From Streptomyces flaveolus (GTDB lineage: Bacteria; Actinomycetota; Actinomycetes; Streptomycetales; Streptomycetaceae), in the NCBI RefSeq assembly GCF_014648815.1, contig NZ_BMRV01000012.1, positions 1-64,000 on the forward strand: a stretch of 64,000 nt of DNA, written 5' to 3'. Shown one piece after another: positions 44,105 to 52,233 of the stretch. Position numbers and translations under genes: made by a program. The notes below the pieces were generated by a model. It made no database searches. It was not told where the DNA came from and saw nothing but the letters and a program-made list of their open reading frames with translations. The number at the start of each line of letters is the position of its first letter. The first letter of the stretch is position 1.

Positions 44105-46348
44105 GTGAAAAGACGCAGAACCGCGCTCGTCTCCCTGACAGCCCTGCTCGCGGCGGCCGTCACCGCGCTGCCCGCCGCGCCGGCCGGCGCCGACGAGACC
44201 GAGCAGGTCAGGAACGGCACCTTCGACAACGGCACCGAGTCCTGGTGGGCGAGCGGCAACGTCACCGCGGCCGTGTCCGACGGCCGGCTGTGCGCCGACG
44301 TCCCCGGCGGCACCGCCAACCGCTGGGACGCCGCCGTCGGTCAGAACGACATCGCCCTGGTCGCGGGGGAGTCGTACCGGTTCTCCTTCACCGCGACCGG
44401 CGCGCCCGCCGACCATGTGGTCCGGGCGATCGTGGGCCTGTCGGTGTCCCCGTACGACACCTACTACGAGGTCAGCCCCCAGCTGAGCGTCTCCGGCAAC
44501 ACCTACTCGTACACCTTCACCTCGCCCGTCGACACCGCCCAGGGCCAGGTCGGCTTCCAGCTCGGCGGCACCCCCGACGCCTGGCGGTTCTGCGCGGACG
44601 ACGTGTCCCTGCTGGGCGGCGTGGCGCCCGAGCCGTACGTGCCCGACACCGGGCCGCGGGTGCGGGTCAACCAGGTCGGCTATCTGCCGTCCGGACCGAA
44701 GAACGCCACGCTGGTCACCGACGCGACCGCGCGTCTGCCCTGGCAGCTGAAGAACGCCGGCGGCCGGGTCGTCGCCCACGGCTGGAGCGTGCCGCGTGGT
44801 GTCGACGCCTCCTCCGGGCAGAACGTCCACTCGATCGACTTCGGCCGCTACACGCGCCGCGGCGACGGCTACACCCTGGTCGCCGACGGGGAGACGAGCC
44901 GCCCGTTCGACATCGGCACGGCCGCCTACGAGCGGCTGCGCGTCGACTCCGCGAAGTACTACTACACGCAGCGCAGCGGCATCGCCATCAGCGACGAACT
45001 GCGCCCCGGCTACGGCCGCCCCGCCGGACACGTGGGCACGGCACCCAACCAGGGCGACACCCGGGTGCCCTGTCAGCCGGGCGTGTGCGACTACACCCTC
45101 GACGTCTCTGGCGGCTGGTACGACGCCGGCGACCACGGCAAGTACGTCGTCAACGGCGGCATCTCCACCTGGGAGTTGCTGAGCACCTACGAGCGTTCGC
45201 TGCACGCCCGCACCGGGGAGCCGTCGAAGCTCGGTGACGGCACGCTCGCCCTCCCGGAGAGCGGCAACAAGGTGCCGGACATCCTCGACGAGGCCCGTTG
45301 GGAGCTGGAGTTCCTGCTGAAGATGCAGGTGCCGACCGGGCAGCCGCTGGCCGGAATGGCCCACCACAAGATCCACGACGCGCAGTGGACCGGGCTGCCG
45401 CTGCTGCCGAGCGCCGACCCGCAAAAGCGCGAGCTGCACCCGCCGACCACCGCGGCGACCCTCAACCTGGCGGCCACGGCCGCCCAGGCGGCCCGCCTCT
45501 ACCGGCCCTACGACCGCGCCTTCGCGGCGAAGGCGCTCGACGCCGCGCGCACGGCCTGGTCGGCGGCCCTCGCCCACCCGGACGTGCTCGCCGACGAGAG
45601 CGACGGCATCGGCGGCGGGGCCTATCCCGACAGCCGGGTCGACGACGAGTTCTACTGGGCGGCCGCCGAGCTGTATCTGACGACGGGGGAGCGGGCCTTC
45701 GAGCAGTACGTGCTGACGTCCCCCGTCCACACCGCCGACATCTTCGTGCCGCTCGGCTTCGACTGGGCGCGCACCGCGGCGGCGGCCCGCCTCGACCTGG
45801 CCACCGTGCCGAACCGGCTCCCCGGCCGGGACGCCGTGCGCCGCTCCGTCGTGAAGGGCGCCGACCGCTATCTCGCCACGCTGAAGGCACAGCCCTACGG
45901 GATGCCGTACGCCCCCGACGGCAACGTCTACGACTGGGGCTCCAGCGCCCAGATCCTCAACAACGCGGTCGTCCTCGCCTCCGCCTACGACATCACCGGC
46001 GGGTCCGCGTACCGGGACGGCGCCGTCCAGACCATGGACTACATCCTGGGCCGCAACGCGCTGAACATCTCCTACGTCACCGGCTACGGCGAGGTCAACG
46101 CCCACCACCAGCACAGCCGCTGGTACGCCCGCCAGCTCGACCCCACCCTGCCGGACCCCCCGGACGGCACCCTCTCCGGCGGACCGAACTCGAACATCCA
46201 GGACCCCTACGCACAGAGCAAACTCCAGGGTTGCGTCGGCCAGTTCTGCTACATCGACGACATCCAGTCCTGGTCGACGAACGAGCACACCGTCAACTGG
46301 AACGCGGCGCTGGCCCGCATGGCGTCCTTCGTGGCGGACCAGGGCTGA
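44105..46348 (+). CDS. Secreted GH9 endoglucanase with N-terminal CBM4/9 and Ig-like domain
   Basis: A 747-residue exported cellulase. A Sec signal (about 1-30) is followed by a CBM4_9 (about 32-175), the CelD-type Ig-like domain (about 185-265: RVRVNQVGYLPSGPKNATLV) and the GH9 (alpha/alpha)6 barrel to the end. The catalytic base/nucleophile pair lies in GGWYDAGDHGKY (D340, D343), and the proton donor is the Glu in STNEHTVNWNAAL (about residue 727). It hydrolyses internal beta-1,4 bonds of cellulose. GTG 44105 follows GAGGAG. A perfect CebR box upstream shows cellobiose control. Confidence 0.94.
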   Translation: MKRRRTALVSLTALLAAAVTALPAAPAGADETEQVRNGTFDNGTESWWASGNVTAAVSDGRLCADVPGGTANRWDAAVGQNDIALVAGESYRFSFTATGAPADHVVRAIVGLSVSPYDTYYEVSPQLSVSGNTYSYTFTSPVDTAQGQVGFQLGGTPDAWRFCADDVSLLGGVAPEPYVPDTGPRVRVNQVGYLPSGPKNATLVTDATARLPWQLKNAGGRVVAHGWSVPRGVDASSGQNVHSIDFGRYTRRGDGYTLVADGETSRPFDIGTAAYERLRVDSAKYYYTQRSGIAISDELRPGYGRPAGHVGTAPNQGDTRVPCQPGVCDYTLDVSGGWYDAGDHGKYVVNGGISTWELLSTYERSLHARTGEPSKLGDGTLALPESGNKVPDILDEARWELEFLLKMQVPTGQPLAGMAHHKIHDAQWTGLPLLPSADPQKRELHPPTTAATLNLAATAAQAARLYRPYDRAFAAKALDAARTAWSAALAHPDVLADESDGIGGGAYPDSRVDDEFYWAAAELYLTTGERAFEQYVLTSPVHTADIFVPLGFDWARTAAAARLDLATVPNRLPGRDAVRRSVVKGADRYLATLKAQPYGMPYAPDGNVYDWGSSAQILNNAVVLASAYDITGGSAYRDGAVQTMDYILGRNALNISYVTGYGEVNAHHQHSRWYARQLDPTLPDPPDGTLSGGPNSNIQDPYAQSKLQGCVGQFCYIDDIQSWSTNEHTVNWNAALARMASFVADQG

Positions 46349-46445
46349 CCGCCCGCTCACCCGTTCGCTTCCCGCGGTACCGTCGTACTCCTGCTCTGAC
46401 CTGGGGGTATTTACGGGCCAGTACCCGCGCGGTACCGTGGGAGGC

Positions 46446-46694
46446 ATGCCAGCTCTGAACGTGGAGTTCAGCGACCGCGAGCTCGAGGACCTGCGGCAGA
46501 TCGCCAAGGAACGCGGTACGTCGATGAAGGCGCTCGTGCGGGAGGCCGCCGCCGCCGACATAGCCCGGCACCGGGCGCTGCAGGAGGGCGCGGAGGCGTT
46601 CCGCCGGTTCTTCACCGCCCACGCCGACGAGTTCGCGGCCGCCTTTCCCGACGACGAACCACCGCCCGCCCGGGGCGAAGGGCGGGCCGCCTGA
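46446..46694 (+). CDS. Ribbon-helix-helix-like antitoxin of a Fic-type pair
   Basis: An 82-residue protein: ALNVEFSDRELEDLRQIAKERGTSMKALVREAAAAD resembles the short beta strand plus two helices of CopG/RHH DNA-binding antitoxins, and the acidic, Pro-rich tail fits a toxin-binding arm. A TACCGT -10 (46433-46438) places transcription at about ATG 46446, a leaderless start; GTG 46437 is the alternative. The toxin gene begins 3 nt after the stop. Autoregulation by the pair is expected from the family. Confidence 0.78.
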   Translation: MPALNVEFSDRELEDLRQIAKERGTSMKALVREAAAADIARHRALQEGAEAFRRFFTAHADEFAAAFPDDEPPPARGEGRAA

Positions 46695-46697
46695 CCC

Positions 46698-47075
46698 ATG
46701 GCACCCGTTCTGCACATCGACGTGCCCTGGCTGCTCCAGCGTCACGAGGAGGTGCTGCCGGAGCAGCCCACGATCAACGACTTCTCCGCGCTCGTCGCCG
46801 CCGTCGCCCGGCACCGCGTCGACCCACCCCGCCTCGGGGTGAACTCCGACCCCGCCTGGCGGGCCGCCGCGCTGCTGCACACCCTCGCCGTGCTCAGGCC
46901 CCTGCCGTCGGCCAACGCCCGCTTCGCCTGCGCGACGGCCGTGGCGTACATGTTCGCCAGCGGCGTCGGCATCGATCCGCCCTACGGCGCCCTGGTCGAC
47001 CTCGCGCGCGACCTGCTCACCGGCGACGCCGACGTCTACGGGGCGGCCGACCGTCTGCGGTCCTGGCAGATCTGA
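46698..47075 (+). CDS. Fic/Doc-like toxin with degenerate Fic motif
   Basis: A 125-residue all-helical protein matching the length and context of Doc-type toxins. The stretch LRPLPSANARFACATAVAYMF aligns with the Doc/Fic motif HxFx(D/E)(G/A)NKR: Asn and the final Arg are kept, but the catalytic His is replaced by Arg and the Lys by Ala. Fic enzymes transfer AMP or phosphate; without the His, activity may be lost or altered. The paired antitoxin lies directly upstream and the two are one operon. The gene is otherwise intact, so this is a conserved variant rather than a decayed copy. Confidence 0.75.
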   Translation: MAPVLHIDVPWLLQRHEEVLPEQPTINDFSALVAAVARHRVDPPRLGVNSDPAWRAAALLHTLAVLRPLPSANARFACATAVAYMFASGVGIDPPYGALVDLARDLLTGDADVYGAADRLRSWQI

Positions 47076-47400
47076 GCCCGCCCGGCGTGTGCGGGTCCTT
47101 TCGACGGGGCGGGTCGGGAAATCCGAAAGCCCGTGTAAACGGCATCAGTTGTCGCGGATTCCGGACTGCTTTCCCAGAGGTCCGACGTTACCCGGACGCC
47201 TTGTTGACCATGAGTGGTTTGTGCGAGAGTGAAGCACTCGTGCGGGGGGTGAAGGCCGGGTCTCGCACGCACCGTGGAGAACCGAGTCCGATTTCGCCGT
47301 GGCGAATTCACGCCCCCACGCCGCGCCGAAAAGGTATACACCATTTGCCTTTCGGCGACCGGAAATCTGCGTCACCCGCGCGTGGGAAGGAAACAGCTCA
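47076..47400. other. Intergenic region upstream of the ricin-domain fusion gene
   Basis: This 325-bp gap is lower in GC than its surroundings. CCCGCCC (47077-47083) and GGGCGGG (47107-47113) could form a loose terminator after the toxin gene. A TATACA element near 47336-47341 and TTGACC near 47205-47210 are possible promoter parts, but no complete promoter can be defined. No gene is supported here. Confidence 0.4.
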
Positions 47401-49011
47401 GTGCCCACCCCCCACCCCCCTCGTCCCGTCCACCCGCCCTTGGGCGGGGACCCCGGGGAGTCCGACGAGTGGCTGGCCGCCCGGCTCCGGGACGGCCCGG
47501 AGAGCGAGGCCTCGCGGGCCACCGCGCTGCTGACGGCCCGGCACTGGCAACCCGCCCACGACTACGCGGCCATCTGCCTCGCCGCGTCGGGGCAGATCAC
47601 CGCCATGGTCACCGCCGCCGCCCAGCACCGGGTCCTGGACCGTCTCGCCCAGGGTGAACCGGCCACGGCCCTGCGCCCGCGACTGCTGGTGGCCGTGCGC
47701 GACACCGTCCGCCAGTGGTCGGCCGACGACGCGATCTCCGGAGTTCTGCCGCAGCTGCTCAAACCCGCCGGCGGGCGCGGTATGCGGGCGGCGAAATCCC
47801 TGATTCCGGAAAACCGCACCCTGGCGGCGCGCGCATTCGCGTCCCTTCCCGGGCCGGCCCGTTGTTTGCTGTGGCACACAGAGGTCGAGGGCGAACCCAT
47901 TGCCGTGCCGGCCGGTCTCCTCGGCATGGATACCGACACCGCGTCGGCCACGTTCGAACAGGCGCGTGAGCAATTCCGTGACGGTTGTCTGCACGCCCAC
48001 CGGCAACTCGCGCCGAGCCAGGACTGCCGCTTCCACAACCGTCTCCTCGACGTCCCGATCCGCCGCGGCGGGGATCTGCTGCCGGACGTGCGGAAACATC
48101 TCGCGGAGTGCCGGCACTGCCGGCACGCGGCCGAACAACTCTCCCACTTCGAACGTGAGTTGGGGCCGCTGATCGCGGAGGCCGTGCTGGGCTGGGGTGC
48201 CCGGCGCTATCTCGATTCCCGTCCGGGCCGCGCGGACCGGGGCCCGCAGGCCAGGGCCGCCGCCCGGCACCGCGGCGGCCGCCCCGGCCTGCTGTCCCGG
48301 CTCCCCGCGCCCGTCCGCCGGCTCCCGGGCCGGCCGCGCTCCGCCCGGTCGATGCTCAGAGGAGCCGGCGCCGCCTCGGCGGGAGTGCTGGCGATCGTCC
48401 TCGTGGCGAACGTGTGGTCGTACGACGGCGGCGGCGCCGATCCGGCCGCGTCCACCAGCGCCGTCGACGGCCGGGGCACGGCGTCCGCGACCTCCCGCCC
48501 GAAGCCGCCCGGCACCGCCGGACTGCCCACGGCCGCGGACCCCACCCGGCTGCGCAACGTCGCCGCCGGTCTCTGCCTCGACGTCCGGGGCGAGCCGAAG
48601 GCCGGGGCGGGCGCCCGGCTGGCGGCGTGCTCCGAGGCGTGGACGCAGCAGTGGACCCTGGAGGACGACGGCCTGCTGCGCAGTGTCGCCGACCCCGGGC
48701 TGTGCCTGGACTCGCGGGCGGACGCCGGAATCGTCATCCTCGGCACATGCGCCGACGAGGTCGACGAGCGGGGCGACGACGTGCGCTACGACCGCACCGC
48801 GCAGGGCGCGCTGCTGCCGCGCTGGCAGAACCAGCTCGCCCTCGCCGCCACCACCGGCGCGCCGGACGCCGACGTCGTCGTCAAGGTGCACGACGGTTCC
48901 ACCGCGCAGCGCTGGCGGATCGAGAAGGCGCCGGCGGCGGACGGGTCCCTGTCGATCGCCGGGACCGACGCCGCTCCTGCCGCGCGACCCGTGGAGCTCT
49001 CGGGCACCTAG
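47401..49011 (+). CDS. Membrane protein fusing sigma-like, zinc-finger and ricin-lectin domains
   Basis: A 536-residue protein. Residues about 20-200 resemble sigma-70 region 2 and region 4, the latter with LPGPARCLLWHTEVEGEPIA and a helix-turn-helix-like segment (about 157-195). Residues about 228-245 contain HLAECRHCRH, the H-x3-C-x2-C pattern of zinc-finger anti-sigma factors. A transmembrane helix (about 322-340: ASAGVLAIVLVANVW) leads to a linker and an external ricin B-type lectin domain (about 380-536). The layout suggests a membrane-held sigma/anti-sigma unit with a sugar-binding sensor; release and promoter binding are inference. GGAAGGA precedes GTG 47401. The stop overlaps the end of a MITE-like element. 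Confidence 0.75.
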   Translation: MPTPHPPRPVHPPLGGDPGESDEWLAARLRDGPESEASRATALLTARHWQPAHDYAAICLAASGQITAMVTAAAQHRVLDRLAQGEPATALRPRLLVAVRDTVRQWSADDAISGVLPQLLKPAGGRGMRAAKSLIPENRTLAARAFASLPGPARCLLWHTEVEGEPIAVPAGLLGMDTDTASATFEQAREQFRDGCLHAHRQLAPSQDCRFHNRLLDVPIRRGGDLLPDVRKHLAECRHCRHAAEQLSHFERELGPLIAEAVLGWGARRYLDSRPGRADRGPQARAAARHRGGRPGLLSRLPAPVRRLPGRPRSARSMLRGAGAASAGVLAIVLVANVWSYDGGGADPAASTSAVDGRGTASATSRPKPPGTAGLPTAADPTRLRNVAAGLCLDVRGEPKAGAGARLAACSEAWTQQWTLEDDGLLRSVADPGLCLDSRADAGIVILGTCADEVDERGDDVRYDRTAQGALLPRWQNQLALAATTGAPDADVVVKVHDGSTAQRWRIEKAPAADGSLSIAGTDAAPAARPVELSGT

Positions 49012-49168
49012 GGGGCGCCGTTCGGATCTTGCCTGGATCGCGGGGCCTGGCACGCACACCTGCGGCGTTGTCGTCGGTTGCCAGGGCTCCGCCCTGTCGC
49101 CCTACCCCGCTCAGGTCGGCCACCAGGCACCGTCGCCCGGAGCCGGCCCGATCCGAACGACACCCCCT
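49010..49168. repeat. MITE-like element with 19-bp terminal inverted repeats
   Basis: AGGGGGCGCCGTTCGGATC (49010-49028) and GATCCGAACGACACCCCCT (49150-49168) are inverted copies differing at 2 of 19 positions. The 159-bp interior has no gene and contains a CAGGGC/GCCCTG hairpin. The left end overlaps the TAG stop of the preceding gene. No clear target duplication is seen. This fits a non-autonomous element or remnant. Confidence 0.55.
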
Positions 49169-49231
49169 GGGGGGAGCCGTCTTCCCCGTTGCCGGGTTCA
49201 CACCCCGGCTCGTCCCGCTCGTCGCCGTCGG

Positions 49232-50011
49232 TCAGCCGCGCACGTGCAGCCCGAAACCCGTGCGGCCCGCGGGCTCCAGCCCCTTCTTCAGGTGCAGCGA
49301 GGGAATCTCGTAGTCGCCGAGGTTCTGCCGCCGGAACGCGATCGGATCGGTCGACTCCAGGGTCAGCAGGCGCTGCTCCCAGGCCTTCGCGGCGTCCTGG
49401 TAGTCCTCGCCGGTCATCCGGTCGGTGCCGTACAGCACGAACGGCGGTAGCACCTCGATGCCCGGGTAGTAGAGGATGCCGTGCTGGATCGGGAACAGCA
49501 GATCGTCGATGGGGCCGTTGATCCCGCGCGCCGCGTAGTGCGCCTCCGGGCCGCCGACGGTCACCGACAGCAGAGCCTTCCTGCCCGCGAGGGTGCCTTC
49601 ACCGAAGCGCTCGCCGTACTGGGTGTCGCTGTGCTCGCCGACGCCGTACGCGAAGTGGGACGTGAACACCCGGTCCACCCAGCCCTTGAGGATCGCCGGC
49701 ATCGTGTACCACCACAGCGGGAACTGGAAGATGACCGTGTCGGCCCACAGCAGCTTCTCCTGCTCGGCGCGGACGTCCGGGGTGAGCGCCCCGGCGTCGA
49801 AGGCCCGGCCCGAGTCCCGGGCGACCTCCAGCGGATCCGAGGCGTGGGGGCCGTAGTCCTCGGCGTCCACGACCGCCTTCCAGTTCATCGCGTACAGATC
49901 GCTCACCCGCACCTCGTGCCCGGCGTTCTCCAGCGTGGACACCGCGAGGTCCTTCAGCGAGCCGTTGAGCGACCGCGGCTCCGGGTGGGCGTGGACGATC
50001 AGCGTCTTCAT
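49232..50011 (-). CDS. NAD(P)H dehydrogenase (quinone), flavodoxin-like
   Basis: A 259-residue flavodoxin-fold enzyme of the NQO1/MdaB family. It starts MKTLIVHAHPEPRSLNGSL, then shows QFPLWWYTMPAILKGWVDRVF and VTVGGPEAHYA, which bind FAD and NAD(P)H. It carries out two-electron reduction of quinones. AAGGAG precedes ATG 50011. It diverges from the XRE regulator across a shared promoter region with the dyad TCCTG-N7-CAGGA at 50096-50112. Confidence 0.9.
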   Translation of the reverse strand: MKTLIVHAHPEPRSLNGSLKDLAVSTLENAGHEVRVSDLYAMNWKAVVDAEDYGPHASDPLEVARDSGRAFDAGALTPDVRAEQEKLLWADTVIFQFPLWWYTMPAILKGWVDRVFTSHFAYGVGEHSDTQYGERFGEGTLAGRKALLSVTVGGPEAHYAARGINGPIDDLLFPIQHGILYYPGIEVLPPFVLYGTDRMTGEDYQDAAKAWEQRLLTLESTDPIAFRRQNLGDYEIPSLHLKKGLEPAGRTGFGLHVRG

Positions 50012-50095
50012 GGCAACTCCTTCGGATCGGATGCCTTCGATCCTGGGCGTCGCGGCGCCCGGCGTTCAGGGACGCTTCTTCCGTCGGACGGGACT

Positions 50096-50112
50096 TCCTG
50101 GTACTGGCAGGA
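50096..50112. promoter_or_regulatory. Operator-like dyad TCCTG-N7-CAGGA
   Basis: A perfect 5-bp inverted repeat around GTACTGG in the divergent quinone reductase/XRE region. A GATACT -10 before ATG 50150 lies about 30 bp away. Cognate regulator probably the adjacent XRE protein. Confidence 0.4.
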
Positions 50113-50149
50113 CCACCTTCGCGGGCACCGCCGAGGCGATACTGGGCCC

Positions 50150-50998
50150 ATGGACGATCTCGCCAGCTTCCTGCGGACCCGGCGTTCCCGGGTCGACCCG
50201 GCGGCCGTCGGCATCCCCACCGACAGCCGCCGCCGGGTCGAAGGGCTGCGCCGCGAAGAGGTCGCGCACCTGTCCGGAGTCAGTGTCGACTACTACGTAC
50301 GCCTGGAGCAGGGCCGCGCGACCCAGCCCTCCGAGCAGGTCCTCGACGCGCTCGCCCGCGTCCTTGGCCTCGACGAGACCGAACGCGGGCACCTCCACCG
50401 GCTCGCCCGGCAGCGCCGCCGCCGCGCGAAGGCGCCGGGCGGGCGGGTGCGGCCGGAGCTGCTGCGCGTCCTGGACCTGGTCGCCGACGCACCGGCGCTG
50501 ATCATGAACCACCGTCTGGACGTCCTCGCCGGGAACCGCCTCGCCGGGCTCCTCTACGGCCGGCCGGTGCCGGGCCTGAACACCGCCCGGCACCTCTTCC
50601 TCGAGGAGGCCGAGCGCGGCCTCTACGCGGACTGGGAGACCTGCACCCTCGACGCGGTCGGACATCTGCGGCTGGCCGCCGGCAAATACCCCGAGGACCC
50701 CCGCCTGGCCTCCCTCATCGGCGAGCTGGCGATGGGCAGCGACCGCTTCCGCCGTCTGTGGGCCCGCGCGGACGTGAGCGCCCGCACGCATGGCCGCAAG
50801 GCCTACCGGCACCCGCTGATCGGACTGCTGGAACTGCACCAGGAGAACTTCGCGCTGCCCGACGAATCGGGCATGGAGCTGCTGGTGCTGTCCGCGGCTC
50901 CCGGCAGCCCCGCCGAGGACGGGCTGCGCCTGCTCGCGGGCCTGGACGCGGCCGGCGGTGCCGCGCATCCCACGGTGGAGGCCCGGTTCCACGAGTAA
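50150..50998 (+). CDS. XRE-family regulator with MmyB-like ligand domain
   Basis: A 282-residue regulator. The N-terminal HTH (about 10-80) has RRVEGLRREEVAHLSGVSVDYYVRLEQGR, typical of the Streptomyces HTH_31 group. The C-terminal domain (about 105-275: RVLDLVADAPALIMNHRLDVLAGNRLAGLLYG) matches the MmyB-like transcription regulator ligand-binding domain, which in a related protein binds fatty acids. GATACT 7 nt before ATG 50150 indicates a leaderless transcript. It probably controls the divergent quinone reductase. Confidence 0.9.
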   Translation: MDDLASFLRTRRSRVDPAAVGIPTDSRRRVEGLRREEVAHLSGVSVDYYVRLEQGRATQPSEQVLDALARVLGLDETERGHLHRLARQRRRRAKAPGGRVRPELLRVLDLVADAPALIMNHRLDVLAGNRLAGLLYGRPVPGLNTARHLFLEEAERGLYADWETCTLDAVGHLRLAAGKYPEDPRLASLIGELAMGSDRFRRLWARADVSARTHGRKAYRHPLIGLLELHQENFALPDESGMELLVLSAAPGSPAEDGLRLLAGLDAAGGAAHPTVEARFHE

Positions 50999-51040
50999 CC
51001 CGGCGTCGTCCGGCTTCGTCCCGGACTTAGGCTTGCCGTC

Positions 51041-51646
51041 ATGAACCGATGGGAGCAGCTGACCGGTGGCAGGTCCGGTGAGCAGTACGCCGCTCGTTTC
51101 GCGGAACTCGCCGAACAGGGACAGGACGTGCACGGCGAGGCGCGACTCTGCGCCACGCTGGTGCCTCCCGGGGCGCGTGTGCTGGATGCCGGCTGCGGCA
51201 CCGGGCGGGTCCTGATCCAGCTCGCCCGCCTCGGCCACGACGGCGTGGGCGTGGACCAGGACGCCTCCATGCTGGCCGTGGCACGCCGGAACGCACCACG
51301 ACTGACCTGGGTGCAGGCCGACCTCGCGGACTTCGACCCGGCCACCGCGGGCATCACCCCCGGCTTCGACCTCGTCGTCGCCGCGGGCAATGTCTTCCCT
51401 CTCCTCGCTCCGGGCACTGAGTCCGCCGTCGCCGCCACGCTGGCCCGGGCCCTGCGCCCGGGCGGCCTGCTCGTCGCCGGCTTCGGCCTGGACCGGGACC
51501 ACCTTCCCGTGCCACCCGGCCTGACCCTCGCGGAGTACGACGCCTGCTGCAGCGCGGCCGGCCTCACCCTCAGCGACCGCTTCGCCACCTGGGACGCCGA
51601 CCCGTACGACGGCGGCGGATACGCGGTCAGCGTCCATCGCCGCTGA
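51041..51646 (+). CDS. Class I SAM-dependent methyltransferase
   Basis: A 201-residue methyltransferase. Motif I is VLDAGCGTGRVLIQLA (about 48-63); VGVDQDASML and VQADLADFD follow. The remainder completes a Rossmann-like fold of the methyltransf_11/25 group; the acceptor is unknown. TAGGCT near 51028-51033 is a possible -10 giving a nearly leaderless ATG 51041. Confidence 0.87.
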   Translation: MNRWEQLTGGRSGEQYAARFAELAEQGQDVHGEARLCATLVPPGARVLDAGCGTGRVLIQLARLGHDGVGVDQDASMLAVARRNAPRLTWVQADLADFDPATAGITPGFDLVVAAGNVFPLLAPGTESAVAATLARALRPGGLLVAGFGLDRDHLPVPPGLTLAEYDACCSAAGLTLSDRFATWDADPYDGGGYAVSVHRR

Positions 51647-51689
51647 GGGCGGTCCCCCGCACCGGCCGGCCGCCGCTAACGTGACCGTC

Positions 51690-52226
51690 GTGATGGTGGG
51701 CACCGAAGGAACCCGGCTGGTCGTCCTGCGGGGCAACAGCGCCTCGGGCAAGTCGTCCGTCGCGGCGGGCATCCGTGAGACGTTCGGCCGTGGCCTGGCT
51801 CTGGTCGGCCAGGACAACCTCCGCCGCACCGTGCTGCGCGAACGCGACCGGCCAGGTGCCGCGAACATCGGCCTGATCGACCTGACGGCCCGCTACGCAC
51901 TGGACGCCGGGTATCACGTCGTGGTCGAAGGCATCCTGTACGCCGACCGCTACGGCGACATGCTCGCCCGGCTGCGCGCCGACCACCGTGGCCCGACCCG
52001 CGGTTACTACCTGGACGTGCCGTTCGGCGAAACCCTTGCCCGGCACGCCGGCAAGCCGATCGCCGACGAGGTCGGCGAGAGACAACTGCGCGACTGGTAC
52101 CGGCCGCGCGACCTGCTGCCCGGCGGCGTCGAGACCGTCATCGGCGCCGACAGCACCCTGCACGAGACCGTCGACCGCATCATGCGCGACACCGGCCTGG
52201 CCCACCTGCCCGCACGGGACCTCTGA
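51690..52226 (+). CDS. P-loop kinase, zeta-toxin/chloramphenicol phosphotransferase-like
   Basis: A 178-residue AAA_33-type kinase. Walker A is LRGNSASGKSSVA (about 12-24); VGQDNLRRTVL and YHVVVEGILYADRY are typical of small-molecule or zeta-toxin kinases. TAACGT (51677-51682) as -10 puts transcription at GTG 51690, a leaderless start; ATG 51693 and GTG 51681 are alternatives. The substrate (antibiotic, sugar or nucleotide) is unknown; no antitoxin gene is present. It ends 7 bp from the convergent oxidase gene. Confidence 0.83.
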   Translation: MMVGTEGTRLVVLRGNSASGKSSVAAGIRETFGRGLALVGQDNLRRTVLRERDRPGAANIGLIDLTARYALDAGYHVVVEGILYADRYGDMLARLRADHRGPTRGYYLDVPFGETLARHAGKPIADEVGERQLRDWYRPRDLLPGGVETVIGADSTLHETVDRIMRDTGLAHLPARDL

Positions 52227-52233
52227 CCGCGGG

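Noticed and set aside
46437..46445. GTG 46437 as the antitoxin start
   Set aside because: It overlaps the TACCGT -10 box, which would place transcription start at about 46446; retained only as an alternative.
51690..52226. Zeta-toxin with partner antitoxin
   Set aside because: No small upstream antitoxin gene is present; the P-loop kinase fold alone also fits small-molecule kinases.
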